Positions 55,144 through 61,702 of a DNA stretch of 64,000 nt are shown piece after piece. The stretch is taken from assembly GCA_949987705.1 (NCBI GenBank), contig OX465282.1:85176070-85240069 (forward strand), given 5' to 3'. Origin of the DNA: Thereva unica. Taxonomy: Eukaryota > Arthropoda > Insecta > Diptera > Therevidae. The notes under the pieces are model-generated. The model had not been told where the DNA came from. It made no database searches and saw nothing but the letters and a program-made list of their open reading frames with translations. A program made the translations under genes and the position numbers. Each line of letters begins with the position of its first letter. Position 1 is the stretch's first letter.

Positions 55144-56159
55144 TTATTGTCTTTTAAAATGAAGCATTACATAGGTTGGAATGTAGCTTGGTTTGAAATC
55201 AATTGATTCACCCAGATGGTCAGTTATTTTTATAGAAATATTCTCAATAAAGGTCTTCTCTAGTGGACAATATTCTACATACTGAAACCTTAGTATACTC
55301 TTACATTCTTCTTCAAGCGGTATAACACGCAAGTATCTTACTAACTTATTTCCGATAACTCGAGGCTGGATAATATCAGTATAAATATATAAAATTGATC
55401 TCTTGCATTCCTCTTTTTCGTCATCTTCCTCAGGATAATATTCCCCCTCAAGATCATATGTTTTTTCTGGAACTAAAGTTTCGTAAGTTAATGTTTGTAA
55501 TTTCAATGCTGCCTCCATACTTAACGATGGCTGTACATACAGATCAAGAGCCTTAAGTATCTCAAAATGATTTCTTTTCCTTTCGGAATTTGACCAATAA
55601 TATCTGTAAAAAATGGTGCATGATTGTGATAGTGTTTGCATTTTAAAATAATTTCTTGTTCACCCTTTTTCAGCCCCGTATTATCATTTATCAATAAAAC
55701 ATAGTCTCCAGGTTCTCTTTCAAATGTCGTTTCAGGAATGACTTCTGTCCTCGTCGGTTCAATCAAATTTGCTAAATCTATTTTAACATTATGTAAATAC
55801 TTATCGGATTCCGTAATTTTCAGTGCACTAGAAAACGATCCTAAAAATGCTGCAAAGTCTATTTGTTTTTTATCGTTGGCAAGTTGTTTAAGATCATCAC
55901 TAGTCCATTCAAGATTAAAATTTTTATTAATTCTTACCGTAAGGCTTGTTTGATTGTTGGGTGTCTTATGTTTTAATCTTGTATAATCGAAACTGGGCAT
56001 TGAGATCTCGGTAATCCCAACACACCATCCTCCGTCAAGTTTGCATGGCCTAGCCAAGTTATTGGTAAAACCCGACAATGTATTTTCAGGATAGAATTCT
56101 AAAGAGTTATTACTCAAAAGGCATACATAAAAATCATTTTCTTTTATTTCCACCGGCAT
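55144..56159 (-). pseudogene. Penton-like minor capsid protein, split by one frameshift
   Basis: The first frame (56,159-55,521) starts MPVEIKENDFYVCLLSNN and carries NNLARPCKLDGGWCVGITEI, the usual opening of the Polinton minor capsid (penton-like) protein. The second frame (to 55,144) carries LKALDLYVQPSLS, TLTYETLVPEKTYDLEG, IYTDIIQPRVIG and a C-terminal YIPTYVMLHF. The overlap is 121 bp, and the crossing must fall near 55,575-55,590, in an A-rich stretch. The later frame is -1 to the first, so one base is missing or ribosomes slip back. No canonical slippery heptamer is seen there. It would form pentameric vertices with the major capsid protein. Confidence 0.8.
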
Positions 56160-56162
56160 TGT

Positions 56163-56969
56163 TTACAGTCTTTCCCAAGGAATGTCAGAAGTACTTGCAG
56201 GTCTATCCTTTTTAGTCTTCAAACGCTCACTCTGTCTAGTACCGAGCTTGCGTAAAGGAAATGAAAGCATATATTGACCAGATTCTAGCTGAGAGGGTAT
56301 TAATATAGACTGTTTCTGGGCTGCTTTTTGTTTTTCACTTTGTTCTAATTCATCTATATGTTCGCTAGCTTCATCGGGACTCATAGCCGCAGGTACAGTA
56401 TACTGAGTTACACCATCCTCAGCTGTGATTATTTTATAATCCTTTTCACGTGCATTAGGTGGAGCTGTTGTTCTTAGTAATTTTGGTGGTGGTCTTAGAG
56501 TTTTTGCTATTCCGCTAGCTGATAATCGTCTTTTAGCGGCTGGTGATAAAGATCTTCTTGGTGGGGTTATGTTATGTGCTTCTTCAAAGACTTCTTCTTC
56601 TTCAGCTAGGAAATCCTTTGCTGGTGGTGGTGAAGTCTGTGTTAACACATCATCTTTAAAAATAATTTTCGTTTGTGTGGTACTATCTCTTAAACTTTTT
56701 TGTTTGACATTATGTTCACGTGGCAAGTATAAATTTGTTTCTTTATCCAACGTTCGTTTGGATTTCCGATTGTGATTTAAAAATGAAATTAGTTGATTTC
56801 GATAGCTATACCATTTTTCTGAATCATTCATGTCTTTATTCTGCAGTATTTTATTCATTGCTCTATCAAAAATGGACTGATTTGCGGTCATTTCAATTTC
56901 ATCTTTAAGACTGTTGTAAACTTCTGGCGACAGAAGTAGCATCTTGTTAAGTCCGTTATTTCTATGCAT
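56163..56969 (-). CDS. Conserved Polinton protein, disordered C-terminal half
   Basis: About 268 residues from the ATG at 56,969 (MHRNNGLNK). The N-terminal block FDRAMNKILQNKDMNDSEKW followed by YSYRNQLISFLNH is a motif shared by many Polinton proteins of unknown function. The rest is rich in Pro, Ser, Thr, Glu and basic residues (PPRRSLSPAAKRRLS), likely disordered, ending RQSERLKTKK. It may be a scaffold or internal virion protein. It overlaps the upstream gene by 8 bp and ends 3 bp before the next start. Confidence 0.6.
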   Translation of the reverse strand: MHRNNGLNKMLLLSPEVYNSLKDEIEMTANQSIFDRAMNKILQNKDMNDSEKWYSYRNQLISFLNHNRKSKRTLDKETNLYLPREHNVKQKSLRDSTTQTKIIFKDDVLTQTSPPPAKDFLAEEEEVFEEAHNITPPRRSLSPAAKRRLSASGIAKTLRPPPKLLRTTAPPNAREKDYKIITAEDGVTQYTVPAAMSPDEASEHIDELEQSEKQKAAQKQSILIPSQLESGQYMLSFPLRKLGTRQSERLKTKKDRPASTSDIPWERL

Positions 56970-57315
56970 ATTTTTCAATTAATGAGCCAATAACTCCTGA
57001 TAGTACACTTCCTAATAAAACTGGTAAAAAACCTCCTCGTTGCACTAGTATTTTACGCTGTTTAGCAACAGATCTCTTTGCGCAAATCAATTTACGCATG
57101 TCCTTTTTATACTTGCACAGTGATTTGTAGATATTTCCATGCGGCATATGATTACCTTTTAAGGTGTTGAGCGTAATTTCACAAAGAGTTTTTATTACCT
57201 CAGGGTCGGCATTTTGTATGATGGACTTTCTTAGATTTGGTTTAGCCTTTTTAAGCACATATAGCATATGCTTGTTGTCCCTTAATCGTTTCATTCGTGA
57301 CACCATTCTTACCAT
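56962..57315 (-). CDS. Small basic Polinton protein with hydrophobic C-terminus
   Basis: 117 residues. The N-terminal two thirds is basic and helical. The C-terminus has RKILVQRGGFLPVLLGSVLS then a short hydrophobic tail ending EKYA, a signature shared by a Polinton/adintovirus family. The tail may insert in or perturb membranes, or bind capsid. It overlaps the ATPase frame by 65 bp. Confidence 0.65.
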   Translation of the reverse strand: MVRMVSRMKRLRDNKHMLYVLKKAKPNLRKSIIQNADPEVIKTLCEITLNTLKGNHMPHGNIYKSLCKYKKDMRKLICAKRSVAKQRKILVQRGGFLPVLLGSVLSGVIGSLIEKYA

Positions 57316-57991
57316 TTAAAGAATTTTGCGGACAAAAACAGGTTACAAAGTGTTTATTAAATATATCAGTTCGAAATCTTAAGATGTCGTTAATGTCCTG
57401 AGTTAAATCAATAAGCAAATACCCGTAAGGTATTTGAGTTATCTCTTTATATATTCTCACGAGTTCATAACTATTTTCTGGGTAAATTTGTCGGGCCAGA
57501 TGGGTAAATTGGCTTTTATCCCTAGGGTTTTTAAACACAACAAGATATTTACAATTGAGCGATATGTCACGACTGAATTTTCCTTGATGGAATACGTTTT
57601 GTGTCACAAGAATTACTGAGAAATTACGATGATGAGACCCCTTAGTAAAGAGTTCACAAACTTGTTTACTAAATCCGTTTAACATCATGTCATCTATAAC
57701 AATCAATGTTGGCTCGTTTTCATGATTTACAAACTCCTCTGGTATAGCATTTAAATATTCGATGTTTTGCAGTTTGATATCCGTAGGTAGTGCACCGTGT
57801 TCTGCATTACACCATATAATTTTTTTAATTTGCGGTTCTATAAGTACCTGATTAGTATTAAGAAGATTTTTTATAAATGTTGTTTTGCCGCATCCCGAAG
57901 GCCCCGCAACCATCATTGTAAATGGGTGATTAAACTTGATCATTTTTGCTTTGTATATAAACTGGTCATTCAACTGCAGGTATTTATACAT
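57251..57991 (-). CDS. FtsK/HerA-type genome-packaging ATPase
   Basis: P-loop ATPase of the A32/FtsK-HerA type used by Polintons and related viruses to pump DNA into capsids. Walker A is GPSGCGKTTF and Walker B is LIVIDDMMLNG. A sensor-like VTQNVF follows at the usual distance. Two ATGs are possible: 57,991 (MYKYLQL, 246 residues) or 57,943 (MIKFNHPFT, 230 residues), with Walker A close behind. The region between the starts holds the divergent promoter shared with the integrase. No break is visible. Confidence 0.9.
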   Translation of the reverse strand: MYKYLQLNDQFIYKAKMIKFNHPFTMMVAGPSGCGKTTFIKNLLNTNQVLIEPQIKKIIWCNAEHGALPTDIKLQNIEYLNAIPEEFVNHENEPTLIVIDDMMLNGFSKQVCELFTKGSHHRNFSVILVTQNVFHQGKFSRDISLNCKYLVVFKNPRDKSQFTHLARQIYPENSYELVRIYKEITQIPYGYLLIDLTQDINDILRFRTDIFNKHFVTCFCPQNSLNGKNGVTNETIKGQQAYAICA

Positions 57992-58002
57992 TCTGCACAA
58001 TG
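57943..58002. promoter_or_regulatory. Compact divergent promoter, ATPase / integrase
   Basis: Within about 60 bp stand TATATAAA on the plus strand (57,954-57,961) and TATAAATA on the minus strand (about 57,990-57,983). The genes point away from each other on both sides, so one short region probably drives both. Confidence 0.55.
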
Positions 58003-58914
58003 AGCAGAAGACAGATAATCAACGAACTGCATAAACCAGTGCGAAAAAATTTTAAACGTCGACATGTCACTACCAAAGGTATAGATGATTTGTGGCAGGC
58101 AGACTTGGTCGAAATGGGTTCTTACTCATCAGAAAATCAGGGGTTTCGTTTTCTTCTCACTGTAATTGATACCTTTTCAAAGTATGCATGGACATTGCCT
58201 TTAAAATCTAAAAAGGCGTCTGAAGTTGTAAAAGCAGTGCACTCGATTTTTAATACAGGACGGGTTCCAAGAAATTTACAAACCGATGATGGAAAAGAGT
58301 TTTTTAATAAACCGTTTCGTCAACTGATGAAAGATTACGAAATAAACCATTATTCCAGCTACAGTACTCTGAAAGCCTCAATTGTAGAAAGATTTAACAG
58401 AACATTGAAAAATATAATGTGGAAAGAATTCAGCATGAATGGTAATTATCACTGGATTAGCATGTTGACCAAGTTGACAGACGACTACAATACAACAAAA
58501 CATCGTACGATTAAGATGAGACCTGTAGATGTTGGGCTGCATAACGAAAAACGTTTATTATCTGTGTATAATTACCCCAAAATAAAATCAAAGTCTAAAT
58601 ACAAAGCAGGTGATTTTGTTCGTATAAGTAGACATAAACATGTATTCGAAAAAGGTTATACACCTAATTGGTCCACAGAGATCTTTAAAATAAAAGAAGT
58701 TAAATCTGTTTACCCAACAACATATATTCTAGAAGATTACCAAGGAAATATAATTCAAGGCAGATTTTATGAACAGGAAATTGCTCGAGTGAAAAACCCT
58801 GATGTCTATTTAGTAGAAAAGGTTATAAAAAGGCGCGGTAATCAGGTTCTAGTGAAGTGGCTTGGTTTTCCATCAAAACACAATACTTGGATTGATATAA
58901 AAGACGTGATATAA
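58000..58914 (+). CDS. Polinton integrase with chromodomain
   Basis: 304 residues, retroviral-type integrase that inserts element DNA and makes the 6-bp target duplication. The catalytic triad is Asp35 (LWQADLVEMG), Asp96 (LQTDDGKEFF) and Glu130 (IVERFNRTLK), all present. There is no N-terminal HHCC zinc module, as in the Polinton group whose integrase begins with an ELHKPVRKNF-type stretch. After the core an SH3-like region (YKAGDFVRISRHKHVFEKGY) leads to a C-terminal chromodomain (VEKVIKRRGNQVLVKWLGF, HNTWID), which may guide insertion through histone marks. Intact. Confidence 0.95.
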   Translation: MSRRQIINELHKPVRKNFKRRHVTTKGIDDLWQADLVEMGSYSSENQGFRFLLTVIDTFSKYAWTLPLKSKKASEVVKAVHSIFNTGRVPRNLQTDDGKEFFNKPFRQLMKDYEINHYSSYSTLKASIVERFNRTLKNIMWKEFSMNGNYHWISMLTKLTDDYNTTKHRTIKMRPVDVGLHNEKRLLSVYNYPKIKSKSKYKAGDFVRISRHKHVFEKGYTPNWSTEIFKIKEVKSVYPTTYILEDYQGNIIQGRFYEQEIARVKNPDVYLVEKVIKRRGNQVLVKWLGFPSKHNTWIDIKDVI

Positions 58915-58935
58915 AACCTGTTACACTCATTCAAA

Positions 58936-59313
58936 ATGTTAAACTTAAAACAAGAATACGATCGTTTGAAAACATTCGATAATCTAGCAATAGACTTAGA
59001 TACAGCAGACCAGCTAGCGAAAAGTGGATTTTTTTACACAAACATCAAAGACCGTGTTCAATGTTACTTTTGTTCTCTGCAGATAAATGCTATGAGTTGC
59101 GCATCGGATGTAGATTTTGATCATAGACATCGTTCACCACACTGTATCTATGTTAATAGGAAAGACGAATGCGGACGATTCAAAGATCAGCTAGCACCAC
59201 TTACAGAACAACCTAAATCAAAGATCATACTTTGTACAATCAACACTTTGAAATTTTTAGCCGGTATTTTATTCGTTCTAGCAATTCATTATTATTTCCA
59301 CGAGCAGATATGA
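58936..59313 (+). CDS. BIR-domain protein with C-terminal membrane anchor
   Basis: 125 residues. Residues 7-75 form a BIR (baculovirus IAP repeat) domain: conserved Arg10, AKSGFFYT near 28-35, and zinc ligands Cys43, Cys46, His63 and Cys70 with exact C-x2-C-x16-H-x6-C spacing. The usual Trp after the CxxC is replaced. Residues about 97-117 are strongly hydrophobic, a likely tail anchor. There is no RING domain. BIR proteins bind caspases or IAP antagonists and block cell death, so this may keep the host cell alive during element or virus production, perhaps at a membrane. It starts 22 bp after the integrase stop. Confidence 0.88.
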   Translation: MLNLKQEYDRLKTFDNLAIDLDTADQLAKSGFFYTNIKDRVQCYFCSLQINAMSCASDVDFDHRHRSPHCIYVNRKDECGRFKDQLAPLTEQPKSKIILCTINTLKFLAGILFVLAIHYYFHEQI

Positions 59314-59507
59314 GAAAGAAAATAAGTTTCAATGAAGACCCACAAGTTAAATATATGGTAGTATGGAGTTTCGCATACAGACAAAGTAGGAAAGGATCAT
59401 GGGAGCAGTATGCAGTGGATACATTTAGGTTTAAAAACAGAATTTCACAACTGAGTGTAATAATAAATCCAGTTTTAGAAAATAAAATAAAAATGTTCAA
59501 CAAGTAG
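59310..59507 (+). CDS. Short conserved Polinton protein
   Basis: 65 residues (MRKKISFNEDPQVKYM). The ATG overlaps the BIR stop codon (ATGA). The pattern KISFNEDP then VVWSFAYRQSRKGSWEQYA and RFKNRIS recurs in a small Polinton protein family of unknown function. The coupled start suggests translation from the same transcript as BIR, perhaps by reinitiation. Confidence 0.6.
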   Translation: MRKKISFNEDPQVKYMVVWSFAYRQSRKGSWEQYAVDTFRFKNRISQLSVIINPVLENKIKMFNK

Positions 59508-59685
59508 CATATTGTTTTTTTTTAATAGCATCTATCTCTAGTCGTTTTTCAGGTTTTCAGTTTTACTTTCGATGCAACCTGTAGAATTTCTTAACCTACA
59601 CCCCCCCATAGCCATGATGTACCCGTCGAGCTATCCGGTTCTCAACATTCGCCCCCAGCCCCCGCCGTCGCCCCCGCCACCGCCG

Positions 59686-60704
59686 CACAGTGCGGCCGAT
59701 TCCCAAAAAGCTGGCCAAAAGTCGATAAATCAACTAATTGATACAAAATTTCTTACCCGGGGGTTTTCGGGGTCGCTGATTACAAATTTGATATTAAAAA
59801 TTAGAAAAGCCACCCCCTTCAACCCCTATTAGCCACCCCCTCGCGTGAAATAGCGTATATTATTCAACATAATCAAGATGCATGTCAATTTATAGGTTTT
59901 CGGGGTCGCTAATTACGAATTTGATATTAAAAATTAGAAAAGCCACCCCCTTCAACCCCTATTAGCCACCCCCTCGCGTGAAATAGCGTATATTATTCAA
60001 CACAATCAAAATGCATGTAAATTTATAGGTTTTCGGGGTCGCTGATGGAAGGGGTGGCTTTTCTAATTTTTAATATCAAATTCGTGATATTAAAAATTAG
60101 AAAAGCCACCCCTTCCACCCCTGTTAGCCACCCCCTCGCGTGAAATAGCGTATATTATTTAACATAATGAAGATTCATGTCATGGCATAAAAGATGAATA
60201 GGCAGCTCTTGGCAGCTGAATCTTGTTTTATTTGGTAGATAATATATTTAATTATCATTTCAATAAGGTTTCAAATCAGCGTTTTGCAGCGTTTTAATGC
60301 AGTATCATTTGAAAAGTCTAATTTTCGGAAAAAGTATGTGAAAAAATGACACTATTGTTTATGTTTTCCCTATTTCACTACTTAACAATTGATAATTAGT
60401 ACTTTTTTTACATGTTCTACTCACCTTCAGAAATGGATTCCATTTGGTCTTGTTTGATTTTCTGTATTACATAAAAATTTTCACCTGTATAACCGTTCTC
60501 AGTGTATTAACTGTAGAGAGACGCTCGAGCGAAGGCCACAATCCAACTGAGCCTAAGGAAGGGGCATGACGAATTAGTCATCACTATGAACGATTTTAGT
60601 TTCTTGAAGGATCATTGCAGCCAACTCAAGGGTGAAAAAACCCTAAATAGAAACTTGTTTTTTTGGACTTTTGGCCGCACTGTGCGGGCTTCGGCCGCAC
60701 TGTG
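59686..60704. mobile_element. Non-autonomous Transib element
   Basis: 1,019 bp with ends CACAGTGCGGCCGA and the exact inverse. CGCCG stands on both sides (59,681-59,685 and 60,705-60,709), a 5-bp GC-rich target duplication typical of Transib. CACAGTG equals the heptamer of V(D)J recombination signals. A CCAAAAGTC block stands 22 bp (left) and 23 bp (right) inside the heptamer. No transposase gene. The interior holds tandem repeats of about 130 bp and a palindrome. Confidence 0.92.
59757..60190. repeat. Tandem repeats and palindrome inside Transib
   Basis: A unit with TTTTCGGGGTCGCTGATTAC, AGAAAAGCCACCCCCTTC, TAGCCACCCCCTCGCGTGAA and ATAGCGTATATTATTCAACA occurs about three times with a period near 130 bp. 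At about 60,051-60,112 a 28-bp arm (GGGGTGGCTTTTCTAATT...) is followed by its inverse around ATTCG, giving a near-perfect hairpin. Confidence 0.9.
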
Positions 60705-61187
60705 CGCCGTCGTCATCGCTAATACTTACGCTGCACTCCACCTTCGCCGTGCCACAAGTGGGCGTGCCTCACACACACACAACAATAACAACGATGACCT
60801 TGATCTACTCAATCAATTAATACGTCTTCGAGTTCTCAACATTCGCCCCCAGCCCCCGCCGCCGCCCCCGCCTCCGCCACCGCCCCCGCCCCCGTTGTCA
60901 CCATCGCCATCGCTAATACTTCCGCTGCACTCCCCTCCACATCTCTGCACTCAAACTTTCACCTTCGCGGCGCACAAGTGGGCGTGCCTCACACACACAA
61001 CGATGACCTTGATCTACTCAAACAATTAATACGTCTGGCGCACATTCCAAGGTCACCTACTTACCATAATTACAGGTTAATGACCTGTCAACCAATTGAC
61101 ATAATTACACGTGATTAATCACCTTGACCTAAATCCCAAAACCGGTTTTGGTTCCCACCGCAAACCGCCCTAATACCTACTCAACTC

Positions 61188-61702
61188 GGAGATGGGAGAC
61201 AGAAAACCGTCAGACTTCTACCGATCAATGGAAATTTTGGCTGGAACATCAACACATTTAGGGAAAGAATTAATTAAGAAGTTATGGATGCGGAAACTGC
61301 CTTCGGATATAAATATTGCGCTAATGGCATCTGGAAAGCAGAATATTCAAGATTTGATATTGTTAGCAGACAAGATTTTCGAAGCATCTAAATTTAAATT
61401 CATTTCGGCATTCGACAAATCCTTTCCTGAACAAAGAAGATTTCAGCATAAATAGCCTTGATGTTAAAAAGAAAATAACTTTACTAGAGAATAAAATTGA
61501 AGATTTAGCAAATTTAATCAAGAGACTTACTATTAATAATAAAAATAATAATTTTCAACACGGATTTAGATCAAGAGGTAGAAGTCGTTCAAATAGCAGA
61601 CATAAAGAAAATAATAAGCATTTTTGCTGGTTTCACTTTAAATTTGGAGATAATGCCAAAAGATGTGTTAAACCATGTAATTATAATAATTCAAAAAACT
61701 AA
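61188..61702 (+). pseudogene. gag: gypsy Gag, C-terminal part after the Polinton, with a frameshift
   Basis: Resumes gag with [35 protein letters not shown] and LADKIFEASK. A one-base shift near 61,420-61,430 separates this from the C-terminal part, which carries SRGRSRSNSR and the cysteine-histidine block [15 protein letters not shown]. Gag is thus broken twice: by the Polinton and by the indel. Confidence 0.88.
61693..61699 (+). promoter_or_regulatory. -1 ribosomal frameshift site A AAA AAC (gypsy copy 2)
   Basis: Gag ends tca-aaa-aac-taa, so A_AAA_AAC lies in frame right before the stop. The pol frame is -1 and open from cta at 61,699. The position is the same as in copy 1. Confidence 0.87.

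Larger units (their letters stand above)
48939..61181. mobile_element. Polinton/Maverick element inserted in gypsy gag
   Basis: 12,243 bp including a 1,019-bp Transib. The ends are AGTAGGTATTAGGGCGG and its inverse ending CCTACT, so it starts with AG and ends with CT as Polintons do. A perfect 6-bp target duplication CAACTC flanks it (48,933-48,938 and 61,182-61,187). It encodes integrase, packaging ATPase, protease, two capsid proteins and other virion-type proteins, plus a BIR protein. The protein-primed DNA polymerase is reduced to a remnant, so this copy cannot replicate itself unaided. Most genes form a packed minus-strand block from 57.9 down to 51.7 kb. Confidence 0.97.
59618..61181. 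repeat. Right terminal inverted repeat of the Polinton, split by Transib
   Basis: Inverse of the left repeat. The part 60,705-61,181 pairs with 48,939-49,415. After the Transib, 59,618-59,685 pairs with about 49,411-49,480. One copy of CGCCG on each side belongs to the Transib target duplication. Confidence 0.95.

Noticed and set aside
55575..55592. Programmed -1 frameshift in the penton-like gene as a firm call
   Set aside because: No canonical slippery heptamer in the right frame. One-base loss or a sequencing error is simpler. Kept only as a finding to check.
56569..56908. Plus-strand frames inside the Polinton minus-strand gene block
   Set aside because: Antisense shadows of the conserved protein at 56.2-57.0 kb. 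No motifs.
59232..59309. Upstream start for the short Polinton protein, overlapping BIR
   Set aside because: The extra N-terminal residues are the out-of-frame reading of the BIR membrane anchor. The ATG at 59,310 gives the conserved start.
59572..59832. Open frame with PPSPPPPPH-type run
   Set aside because: It translates the Polinton TIR and crosses into Transib. Same artefact.
60586..61029. Open frame rich in proline (plus strand)
   Set aside because: It spans the Transib end and the Polinton inverted repeat. The proline run is the translation of the C-rich tract. Not a gene.
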